A stretch of DNA of 19,940 bases from Lentimicrobium sp. (lineage in GTDB: Bacteria; Bacteroidota; Bacteroidia; Bacteroidales; Lentimicrobiaceae): positions 1 to 19,940 of the forward strand of contig JAAXUD010000004.1 of the NCBI GenBank assembly GCA_013336205.1, read 5' to 3'. The notes under the pieces were generated by a model. It ran no database searches, was not told the DNA's origin, and saw only the letters and a program-made list of their open reading frames with translations. Below are positions 1 to 5,609 of this stretch, piece after piece (position 1 is the first letter of the stretch; each line of letters begins with the position of its first letter). The translations under genes were made by a program, and so were the position numbers.

Positions 1-2
1 TG

Positions 3-698
3 AAGGATATTATCCGTTCGATCGTTGACGATTCTGAATTCTTTGAAGTACAGGCCATGTTTGCTGCCAACATGGTAATCGGTTTCGCAAGACTGAATGG
101 TAATTCTGTTGGTTTTGTAGCCAATCAGCCGCTTGTGCTGGCTGGTGTACTTGATGTTGACTCTTCCGACAAAGCCGCAAGGTTTATTCGTTATTGCGAT
201 GCTTTTAATGTACCACTTGTAACCCTGGTAGACCTTCCCGGATATTTACCTGGTGTTGATCAGGAGCATGCAGGGGTAATCAGGCATGGCGCCAAGGTAT
301 TGTACGCATACTCTGAAGCAACAGTGCCCAAAATGACTGTTATTTTGCGCAAAGCATATGGCGGAGGTTACATTGCAATGTGTTCAAGCCACCTCAGGGC
401 TGATTTCGTATTTGCATGGCCAACTGCAGAAATCGCGGTTATGGGACCCGAAGGTGCAGCCAATATCATTTTCCGGAATGAAATTAAAAATGCAGAGAAT
501 CCTGATGAAATGCGTAAGCAAAAAATCAAGGAGTATAAAGAGAAATTTGCCAATCCTTACGTAGCAGCTGCATACGGATATGTTGATGCTGTAATTGAAC
601 CTGCCGAAACCAGGAATATGCTGATTCATGCCCTTGAAATATCGGCTGAAAAGGTTGAAATACGTCCGAACAAAAAACATGGTGTTCCACCTTTCTAA
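3..698 (+). CDS. Acyl-CoA carboxylase carboxyltransferase (beta) subunit, propionyl/methylmalonyl-CoA type, 3' part
   Basis: This is the C-terminal part (about 231 residues) of a biotin-dependent carboxyltransferase. It moves CO2 between carboxybiotin and an acyl-CoA, most likely propionyl-/methylmalonyl-CoA, in the cytoplasm. The frame is open from the left edge (KDIIRSIVDDSEFFEVQ), so the true start lies outside the window and the internal ATG at 57 is not the start. Family landmarks are GFARLNG, the LVDLPGYLPG stretch, the KAYGGGYIAM loop that helps form the acyl-CoA pocket, and AWPTAEIAVMGPEGAANIIF. The tail HGVPPF resembles that of MmdA/PccB proteins. The gene is followed after 9 nt by a biotin carrier gene, which supports a multi-subunit carboxylase. 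Whether the complex works as a propionyl-CoA carboxylase or as a sodium-pumping methylmalonyl-CoA decarboxylase cannot be decided here, because no membrane subunit gene is visible. Confidence 0.93.
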   Translation, partial: KDIIRSIVDDSEFFEVQAMFAANMVIGFARLNGNSVGFVANQPLVLAGVLDVDSSDKAARFIRYCDAFNVPLVTLVDLPGYLPGVDQEHAGVIRHGAKVLYAYSEATVPKMTVILRKAYGGGYIAMCSSHLRADFVFAWPTAEIAVMGPEGAANIIFRNEIKNAENPDEMRKQKIKEYKEKFANPYVAAAYGYVDAVIEPAETRNMLIHALEISAEKVEIRPNKKHGVPPF

Positions 699-707
699 TT
701 TATACCT

Positions 708-1034
708 ATGGAAGAAAACAACGATTCTCCTGCCTATAAAACACTGATTATCGATAATGTAAAATACAAGACCGTGCTGACAAAGAAATTTATGGCACGG
801 AAAGTATATGAACCCATCGATTTTAACAAGGTGATTTCATTTATCCCCGGCACCATTCTTAAGATTCATATCAAAGAAGGCGCGAAGGTTAAGCAGGGCA
901 CCAAACTTCTGGAGCTTGAAGCAATGAAAATGGTAAACAACATTGTTGCGCCTGTTGATGGTGTAATAACCAAGATAAATGTTAAATCGGGAGATATGGT
1001 TCCCAAAAATTTCATATTAATAGAAATGAACTAA
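708..1034 (+). CDS. Biotin carboxyl carrier protein subunit of acyl-CoA carboxylase
   Basis: A 108-residue biotin/lipoyl-attachment protein. The C-terminal domain (about residues 40-107) has the biotin signature EAMKM with the acceptor lysine at residue 74, preceded by the hammerhead pattern FIPGTILKIHIKEGAKVKQG and followed by VAPVDGVI. The lysine would be biotinylated by a BirA-type ligase and carry the carboxyl group between a biotin carboxylase and the carboxyltransferase encoded just upstream. The N-terminal 40 residues (YKTLIIDNVKYKT...) are an extension often seen on carriers encoded beside carboxyltransferases in Bacteroidota. The ATG at 708 lies 9 nt after the upstream stop with no Shine-Dalgarno sequence. 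No biotin carboxylase gene lies in the window; it may be upstream or elsewhere. The gene is the last of its operon, because a strong hairpin terminator follows. Confidence 0.92.
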   Translation: MEENNDSPAYKTLIIDNVKYKTVLTKKFMARKVYEPIDFNKVISFIPGTILKIHIKEGAKVKQGTKLLELEAMKMVNNIVAPVDGVITKINVKSGDMVPKNFILIEMN

Positions 1035-1050
1035 ATTCCTGCTTAAAGAA

Positions 1051-1080
1051 AAGCCCGTGAAATTCATTCACGGGCTTTTT
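1051..1080 (+). terminator. Intrinsic terminator after the carboxylase genes, probably bidirectional
   Basis: A perfect 11-bp stem (AAGCCCGTGAA / TTCACGGGCTT) with a 5-nt loop spans 1051-1077 and runs into a T tract at 1076-1080. On the minus strand the same stem is followed by TTTTCTTT, so it may also stop the converging engB operon that ends at 1118. Confidence 0.88.
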
Positions 1081-1117
1081 AGCGCTTATTACAAATTCAA
1101 TTTAAAAAAAATAACTT

Positions 1118-1738
1118 TTAAGAAGTCTGGCCTAGAAATGCCTGATACTCCGCATTGCCTTCTCCTATAAAATCCAGTATTTCATCCCGCCCTTTCCCAC
1201 TTTCGGCAGAGGTTACAAACATAGTAGGAAGTTCATCCCATTCTTCTGACAGTTTAGCCTTGAAAACAGCAATATTGGATGCCATTGTATTGGCGGTGAG
1301 TTTATCTGTTTTGGTAAAAACAATGGTAAAAGGCAATTCCTGTTCTCCAAACCAATTGATAAAATCCAGATCAGATTTCTTAGGTTCAATCCTGGAATCG
1401 ACAAGAATAAAGGTATTGACCAGGTTCTGACGTTGTGTGAGATAACTATGAATCATCAGTTCCCATTTCTCTCTTTCCTTTTTCGAAATACGGGCATAAC
1501 CATATCCCGGCAAATCGACCAGGTACCATTCACTATTAACCAGAAAATGATTAATCAGGCGGGTTTTCCCGGGGGTAGATGAAATCCGGGCGAGATTTTT
1601 ACGTTCAAGCAAGCGGTTTATGAGCGACGACTTTCCGACATTTGACCTGCCGATAAATGCATATTCAGGCTTATCGGTCTTAGGACTCTTAAGCTGATCG
1701 GTGTTACTGGCAATAAATTCTGCTGATTTAATTATCAT
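1118..1738 (-). CDS. engB: Ribosome-biogenesis GTP-binding protein EngB (YsxC/YihA)
   Basis: A 206-residue single-domain TRAFAC GTPase of the EngB/YsxC family, needed for assembly of the large ribosomal subunit in many bacteria. All nucleotide-binding motifs are present: G1 GRSNVGKSS (residues 30-38), G2 threonine near residue 55 in SSTPGKT, G3 DLPG (75-78) in the family-typical DLPGYGYA, G4 TKTD (142-145) and G5 TSA (176-178). Length and start (MIIKSAEFIAS) are normal for the family. Its ATG directly abuts the stop codon of the upstream acyltransferase gene (0 nt gap), so translation is probably coupled and the gene is the last of a three-gene minus-strand operon. It ends facing the terminator at 1051-1080. 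Confidence 0.97.
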   Translation of the reverse strand: MIIKSAEFIASNTDQLKSPKTDKPEYAFIGRSNVGKSSLINRLLERKNLARISSTPGKTRLINHFLVNSEWYLVDLPGYGYARISKKEREKWELMIHSYLTQRQNLVNTFILVDSRIEPKKSDLDFINWFGEQELPFTIVFTKTDKLTANTMASNIAVFKAKLSEEWDELPTMFVTSAESGKGRDEILDFIGEGNAEYQAFLGQTS

Positions 1739-2662
1739 CTATTGCGGTATTGTAAGGTGTCGTTCAATTTTCATATCATAAATATCACCGATGGTGACAA
1801 TTATCCCTGACTCCTCCACTAAACCAAAATCATCATTTATAGCTGTTCCAAAAAACCTCATGGTTGAAGATAGATTCATGTATGCGTTAACGAGTGGAGG
1901 AATATTCTCGCCCAGACCCCTTACCTGCTGAATTAACAACTTATAGTCCTTATCATAGACGTCATTGGGAAAAGCATTTTTCAGTGTTTCTTCATCAGTT
2001 GTCAACTGAAGTGGCTCTATCGGGAAAACCAGGTTGTCAGCATCAGCAAAGTATTTCTTCATAAAATAAAGAATCAGATCGCGTGCCTTGACATTATAGT
2101 CGGGATACATAGTAATTTTTCCAAAATAATACTTAGCATCAGGGTGTATCAGAATGATAGCGCCCAATCCATCCCAAATATTATCGAGTGAATACATCCC
2201 CTTGCGGATATTGTTGGTAGGTTGATAGGCCGGCTGAACAAAAGAACGACCTAATTCGATGGTGTAGGGCAGGTATTCATCCACAAACTTCTGTGAATAT
2301 TTGAAGAGCTTGAAGGTTGGGGTATGGTAAGTTCCATCGGTATCCTTTTTCAGAAATTTACAATGAAGGTAACGATATCCGCCTACAATCTCCTGATCAT
2401 CAGGATTCCAGACAATCAACTGTTCGAATGGATTATCGCAGGTATCATAATAATCAAGATCAACAGAAAGGCCTGTCCCACCACCTGCATCACGGAAAGT
2501 TATTTCCCTGAGTCTGCCAATTTCACGGGTAACATTGGGCGCATTAAAATGATTGCAAATATAGATCAGGTTGTTACCCGCATTAGTCTTTCTGATCAGT
2601 TTATCCTCAGTTAGTTCTTCCAGGAGCAAGGCCCGGTCAACCGGTGGAATTATATTTTCCAT
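1739..2662 (-). CDS. GNAT-fold N-acyltransferase, GlsB/OlsF C-domain-like (amino-acid lipid synthesis)
   Basis: A 307-residue protein of the hemolysin-like/Acetyltransf_5 GNAT family. It shows the family pattern GRLREITFR (49-57) followed by AGGGTG and DLDYYD, a central IVGGYRY strand, and ELGRSFV (136-142). Related enzymes transfer a 3-hydroxyacyl group from acyl carrier protein to the amino group of ornithine (OlsB; part of OlsF) or glycine (GlsB of Bacteroides). By analogy this enzyme would make the lyso-aminolipid on the inner face of the cytoplasmic membrane. No membrane segment is visible. It lies 16 nt downstream of a PlsC-type O-acyltransferase, which would supply the second acylation. 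The family call is firm. The amino acid used (glycine, ornithine, serine-glycine or other) cannot be read from the sequence. Older annotations call such proteins 'putative hemolysin', for which there is no support here. Confidence 0.85.
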   Translation of the reverse strand: MENIIPPVDRALLLEELTEDKLIRKTNAGNNLIYICNHFNAPNVTREIGRLREITFRDAGGGTGLSVDLDYYDTCDNPFEQLIVWNPDDQEIVGGYRYLHCKFLKKDTDGTYHTPTFKLFKYSQKFVDEYLPYTIELGRSFVQPAYQPTNNIRKGMYSLDNIWDGLGAIILIHPDAKYYFGKITMYPDYNVKARDLILYFMKKYFADADNLVFPIEPLQLTTDEETLKNAFPNDVYDKDYKLLIQQVRGLGENIPPLVNAYMNLSSTMRFFGTAINDDFGLVEESGIIVTIGDIYDMKIERHLTIPQ

Positions 2663-2678
2663 TTTTGAAAATTTTTAG

Positions 2679-3539
2679 TTAATCTGCTTTGAACTCCGCA
2701 TCCGGGTCTGATTCCAGACGATAAACATGTTCACGTATCCTGGCCGCCCATTTGCTGTCGTTCATTCGCTTATCGAATATACTAACCGGAATAGGCTTTC
2801 CAAATGTAATCACTATATCCTTATTGTCCTGCCTTAACATCTCATCAACAAGAAAAATCATCTCAATATTCGCTTTCAACCTCAACCACTTACGAATATT
2901 CGCCAGATTGTAAAAGAAATTGGAGTTTCGGCCACTTATATGAACCGGCAAAATGTCCCGGTCAGATTTTTTCGCCTTGGATAAAAAGGTTTTTTTCCAT
3001 TCCAGATCAATTATTTTTCCTTTGATTTTTCGGGAACACAAGCCGGCAGGGAAATATAATAAATTCTTTTCTGAAGAGAATGCCTCATTGAAGTATGCAA
3101 TATTTTTGGCATTCGAACCATGCTTATTCACAGGAATAAACAATGGACGGAGATTCGGCAAATGCAAAAGAAAATCATTCGAAGGAACAACAATATCTCC
3201 TTTAGCTTTTCCAACCACATTCATAAGTGCCATGCCATCAAGCCCACCCAACGGATGATTCGAAACTGCGACAAAACGATCAGCCTGGCGTAGGTTATAC
3301 TCTCCTTTTACTACAACATTTACCTTCAGTTCCTTAAGAACTTCATCTACAAACTCCAGCCCGAATTCATTGCGATGCCTGTATAGTGCTTCGTTCAACT
3401 CGTCCTGATGAATAACCCGTTTGAAATAGTTTATCAGGAATTTGGGAAGAATCTTAAGAAGATGTGGATTCTTACCAGCTATAACCTTCTCAATATCAAT
3501 AAACCTCTCGCCCTGACCAGCTTCTTCCCTATCTGCCAT
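2679..3539 (-). CDS. PlsC-family O-acyltransferase, GlsA/OlsF N-domain-like
   Basis: A 286-residue lysophospholipid-acyltransferase-like protein. The catalytic block is SNHPLGGLDGMAL (93-105), giving His95 and Asp101. LFIPVNK (133-139), YFPAGLCSR (162-170) and LPVHISG (197-203) correspond to the later PlsC motifs. It differs from classical PlsC enzymes in spacing (His-x5-Asp rather than His-x4-Asp) and in FPAG instead of FPEG; I associate both with the aminolipid branch (GlsA, OlsF). The expected role is to esterify the hydroxyl of an N-(3-hydroxyacyl) amino acid made by the neighbouring GNAT enzyme. It is the first gene of the minus operon, starting about 40 nt below a TAAATTTG promoter element. 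There is no clear transmembrane helix, so it is probably a peripheral membrane protein. A role as a general glycerolipid acyltransferase remains possible. Confidence 0.83.
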   Translation of the reverse strand: MADREEAGQGERFIDIEKVIAGKNPHLLKILPKFLINYFKRVIHQDELNEALYRHRNEFGLEFVDEVLKELKVNVVVKGEYNLRQADRFVAVSNHPLGGLDGMALMNVVGKAKGDIVVPSNDFLLHLPNLRPLFIPVNKHGSNAKNIAYFNEAFSSEKNLLYFPAGLCSRKIKGKIIDLEWKKTFLSKAKKSDRDILPVHISGRNSNFFYNLANIRKWLRLKANIEMIFLVDEMLRQDNKDIVITFGKPIPVSIFDKRMNDSKWAARIREHVYRLESDPDAEFKAD

Positions 3540-3578
3540 AGTTAATCAGAATTATTAAACTCCCGATAATTTATTTTA

Positions 3579-3586
3579 CAAATTTA
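3579..3586 (-). promoter_or_regulatory. Candidate promoter (-7 element) for the acyltransferase-engB operon
   Basis: Read on the minus strand the octamer is TAAATTTG, a perfect match to the Bacteroidota -7 consensus TAnnTTTG. It lies about 40 bp upstream of the acyltransferase start at 3539. The -33 box is poor: the nearest TTG on this strand is at 3613-3611, some 24 nt away rather than about 19-21. The call therefore rests on one element and its position. Confidence 0.5.
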
Positions 3587-3701
3587 GACATTTCCGCCCT
3601 TAGTATTGAGCAATAAGCTTTAAAATATGAGGGGTTCAGGGTATTTTGACCTTATATTCCACAAAATTGAAACATCGTAACATATACTACTTTGATTTTC
3701 A

Positions 3702-3716
3702 AGTATATAATATACT
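3702..3716. repeat. 15-bp perfect palindrome in the divergent control region
   Basis: AGTATATAATATACT consists of two 7-bp arms around a central A. It sits midway between the divergent starts at 3539 and 3830, in non-coding DNA. Such a site could bind a dimeric regulator, but the local sequence is very AT-rich and no regulator can be named. Confidence 0.5.
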
Positions 3717-3762
3717 CATTTTTATGAAAACCCACTCAAACAGTAAAAAGTTATCAACATTG

Positions 3763-3790
3763 GTGGTAGAAAGTGGTAAATAGTGGTAAA
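3763..3790 (+). promoter_or_regulatory. MraZ-box operator: three GTGGTA repeats with 10-bp period
   Basis: GTGGTAGA (3763-3770), GTGGTAAA (3773-3780) and GTGGTAAA (3783-3790) are direct repeats spaced exactly one helical turn apart. They lie just upstream of mraZ and overlap the region where a -33 box would be. MraZ of other bacteria binds arrays of TGGGN-type repeats with the same 10-bp spacing in front of its own operon and represses it. Here each core is GTGGT rather than GTGGG. The position makes autorepression of the dcw operon likely. Confidence 0.8.
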
Positions 3791-3797
3791 ACTGCAT

Positions 3798-3805
3798 TAT
3801 ATTTA
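3798..3805 (+). promoter_or_regulatory. Candidate -7 promoter element for mraZ and the dcw operon
   Basis: TATATTTA matches the Bacteroidota consensus TAnnTTTG at seven of eight positions. It lies 24 bp before the mraZ ATG and directly after the MraZ boxes, so a bound repressor would cover the promoter. No convincing TTTG -33 box is visible, because that interval is filled by the operator repeats. Confidence 0.45.
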
Positions 3806-3829
3806 CACCACAATTCTATAAAACCTATC

Positions 3830-4294
3830 ATGGTAGAAATCATTGGCGTACATGACTGCAGAGCAGATTCCAAAGGGAGGCTGATGCTTCCTGCTGCGCT
3901 GAAGAGTCAGTTGGATGCCATACTTCCGGAAGGTTTTATTTTAAAACGAAGCATTTTCCAACCCTGCCTGGAATTGTACCCGCGATCAGAGTGGAACAGG
4001 GCTGTTAAGGGCGTAAACAAACTGAACCGGTTTGTAAAGAAGAATAATGATTTTATCAGGGTATTTATGGCCGGTGTTCGCGAAGTTGAACTTGACAATA
4101 CAAGCAGGCTGCTGATTCCGAAAGATCTGGCTGTATTTGCCTCAATAACCAAAGATGTCGTACTGGCCTCAGCCCTGAATATGATTGAAATCTGGGACAA
4201 AGACAAGTATGAAGCCTCAATTAAAGAAAGCCTGACAGATTTTTCACAACTGGCAGAAGATGTAATGGGACTGATCAACGAAACCGAAGACTAA
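3830..4294 (+). CDS. mraZ: Transcriptional regulator MraZ
   Basis: A 154-residue protein with two tandem AbrB/SpoVT-like swapped-hairpin half-domains. Each carries a version of the DxxxR motif: DSKGRLMLP in the first and DNTSRLLIP in the second. MraZ forms rings that bind direct repeats in front of the dcw operon, and three such repeats lie 40-67 bp upstream of this start. I chose the ATG at 3830 because the protein then begins MVEIIGVHDCRADSKG, as MraZ proteins do. The frame is open further upstream to a GTG at 3773, but that codon lies inside the operator and the added residues have no family counterpart. The stop is 2 nt before rsmH. The second motif has Ser where Gly is usual (NTSR instead of xxGR). 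Confidence 0.94.
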   Translation: MVEIIGVHDCRADSKGRLMLPAALKSQLDAILPEGFILKRSIFQPCLELYPRSEWNRAVKGVNKLNRFVKKNNDFIRVFMAGVREVELDNTSRLLIPKDLAVFASITKDVVLASALNMIEIWDKDKYEASIKESLTDFSQLAEDVMGLINETED

Positions 4295-4296
4295 AG

Positions 4297-5199
4297 ATGT
4301 ACCACAACCCTGTACTTTTAAACGAATGCATTGAAGGCCTGGCCATTAACCCGGAAGGCATCTATGTTGATGTTACTTTTGGTGGGGGCGGTCACTCCCG
4401 GGCAATTCTGGAACATCTCACAACCGGCAGGCTTATCGGCTTTGACCAGGATTCTGATGCCATGCAAAACCTGCCCCAGGACGACAGATTTATCTTTATC
4501 AATCAGAATTTCAGATACCTGGTCAATTTCTTAAGGCTGTACAAATCCCTGCCGGTTGATGGTATTCTGGCCGATCTGGGTATATCATCACATCAGATAG
4601 ATATGGCTGAGCGTGGATTTTCTACACGTTTTGATGCCGAACTCGACCTGAGAATGGACCGGAAGTCGGGGCTTACGGCCCGACAGATTGTAAATCAATA
4701 TTCTCCGGATGAGCTGAAAAAAATATTTGTTGAATACGGAGAACTCAAGCATTCATTCAGAATTGCTCAACAACTGGTTTCGGCCAGAGATGCAGAGGAG
4801 ATTACCACTACCACCAGACTGAAGGAAATATTAATGCCACTGGCAGAGCGGGGACGCGAAAACAAATTTTTCGCCCAGGTTTTTCAGGCACTCAGGATTG
4901 AAGTGAATGGAGAGCTTGATGCCCTGAAAGAAATGTTACTTCAGACAACAAAAGTGCTTAAACCAGGCGGCAGACTGGTAGTGTTATCCTATCATTCGCT
5001 TGAGGATCGTCTGGTAAAGAATTTTGTAAAAACAGGCAATTTTGAAGGAATTGAAAATAAAGATTTCTATGGAAATCTTCTTTCACCGTTTAAACCCCTC
5101 ACCCGCAAACCATTAGTTCCAGGTGAGGAGGAAATTGCACTGAACGGAAGGGCTCGCAGCGCCAAATTACGAATAGCTGAAAAGAAGTCCGATGATTAA
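4297..5199 (+). CDS. rsmH: 16S rRNA (cytosine-1402 N4) methyltransferase RsmH (MraW)
   Basis: A 300-residue class I SAM-dependent methyltransferase that modifies C1402 of 16S rRNA in the decoding centre. Diagnostic stretches are HNPVLLNE at the N-terminus, the SAM-binding loop VDVTFGGGGHS (24-34), DGILADLGISSHQID (about 88-102), and VLSYHSLEDRLVK near residue 230. Length is normal for the family. It starts 2 nt after mraZ, and its last codons overlap the ftsL start by 8 nt (ATGATTAA), so the three genes are probably translationally linked. Its place as second gene of the dcw cluster is conserved across bacteria. Confidence 0.97.
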   Translation: MYHNPVLLNECIEGLAINPEGIYVDVTFGGGGHSRAILEHLTTGRLIGFDQDSDAMQNLPQDDRFIFINQNFRYLVNFLRLYKSLPVDGILADLGISSHQIDMAERGFSTRFDAELDLRMDRKSGLTARQIVNQYSPDELKKIFVEYGELKHSFRIAQQLVSARDAEEITTTTRLKEILMPLAERGRENKFFAQVFQALRIEVNGELDALKEMLLQTTKVLKPGGRLVVLSYHSLEDRLVKNFVKTGNFEGIENKDFYGNLLSPFKPLTRKPLVPGEEEIALNGRARSAKLRIAEKKSDD

Positions 5200-5608
5200 A
5201 CCAAGAAATACCATACATAAGAAGCCTAAAGAAAAACCAGCTTCGAAAATTAAGTTTGGTTCTTTCACGATGCTGAACAGCAAGATGAAGGTTGGCAGGT
5301 CTGTATCAGGCTTTCTTGATGGGAAGTTTTTCAGTCGTGAAAACCTGGCTAAACAGATTCCTTTTATCCTTTTTATAACGTTTCTGGGGGTGCTTTATAT
5401 AGCAAACTCCTACAATGCTGAAAAAACAATCATTGAAATTGGTAAAACAAAAAAGGAGATTGAGGAGCTAAGGTATGCTTACATCACCACCAAGTCAGAC
5501 CTTATGTTTCACAGCAAGCAATCCGAAGTAGCGTATAAACTCAAAAATAGTGGTATCAAAGAATCATTGGTGCCACCGGTAAAGCTTTATCTGAAAGCCG
5601 AAAAATAA
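5192..5608 (+). CDS. ftsL: FtsL-like cell division protein, Bacteroidota type
   Basis: A 138-residue bitopic membrane protein. A basic N-terminal cytoplasmic part (residues 1-54, rich in Lys) is followed by one transmembrane helix at about 56-73 (PFILFITFLGVLYIANSY) and then a periplasmic coiled-coil-like stretch (about 75-110, TIIEIGKTKKEIEELR). FtsL with FtsQ and FtsB normally activates the FtsW-FtsI septal synthase. Sequence similarity within FtsL is always weak, so the call rests on topology, size and its place between rsmH and ftsI. It overlaps rsmH by 8 nt and ends 1 nt before ftsI. The N-terminal arm is longer than in Escherichia coli FtsL. Confidence 0.85.
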   Translation: MIKPRNTIHKKPKEKPASKIKFGSFTMLNSKMKVGRSVSGFLDGKFFSRENLAKQIPFILFITFLGVLYIANSYNAEKTIIEIGKTKKEIEELRYAYITTKSDLMFHSKQSEVAYKLKNSGIKESLVPPVKLYLKAEK

Positions 5609-5609
5609 C

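Noticed and set aside
57..59. ATG at 57 as the start of the carboxyltransferase gene
   Set aside because: The same frame is open to the left edge and encodes conserved family sequence upstream, so the gene is cut by the window.
3773..3829. GTG start for mraZ that would add 19 residues
   Set aside because: The codon lies inside the second MraZ box, and the added residues do not resemble any MraZ N-terminus. The ATG at 3830 gives the normal start.
3540..3829. Small RNA or riboswitch in the divergent intergenic region
   Set aside because: The space is explained by promoters and operators. I see no extended conserved-looking fold, and a leader would be only about 20 nt for mraZ.
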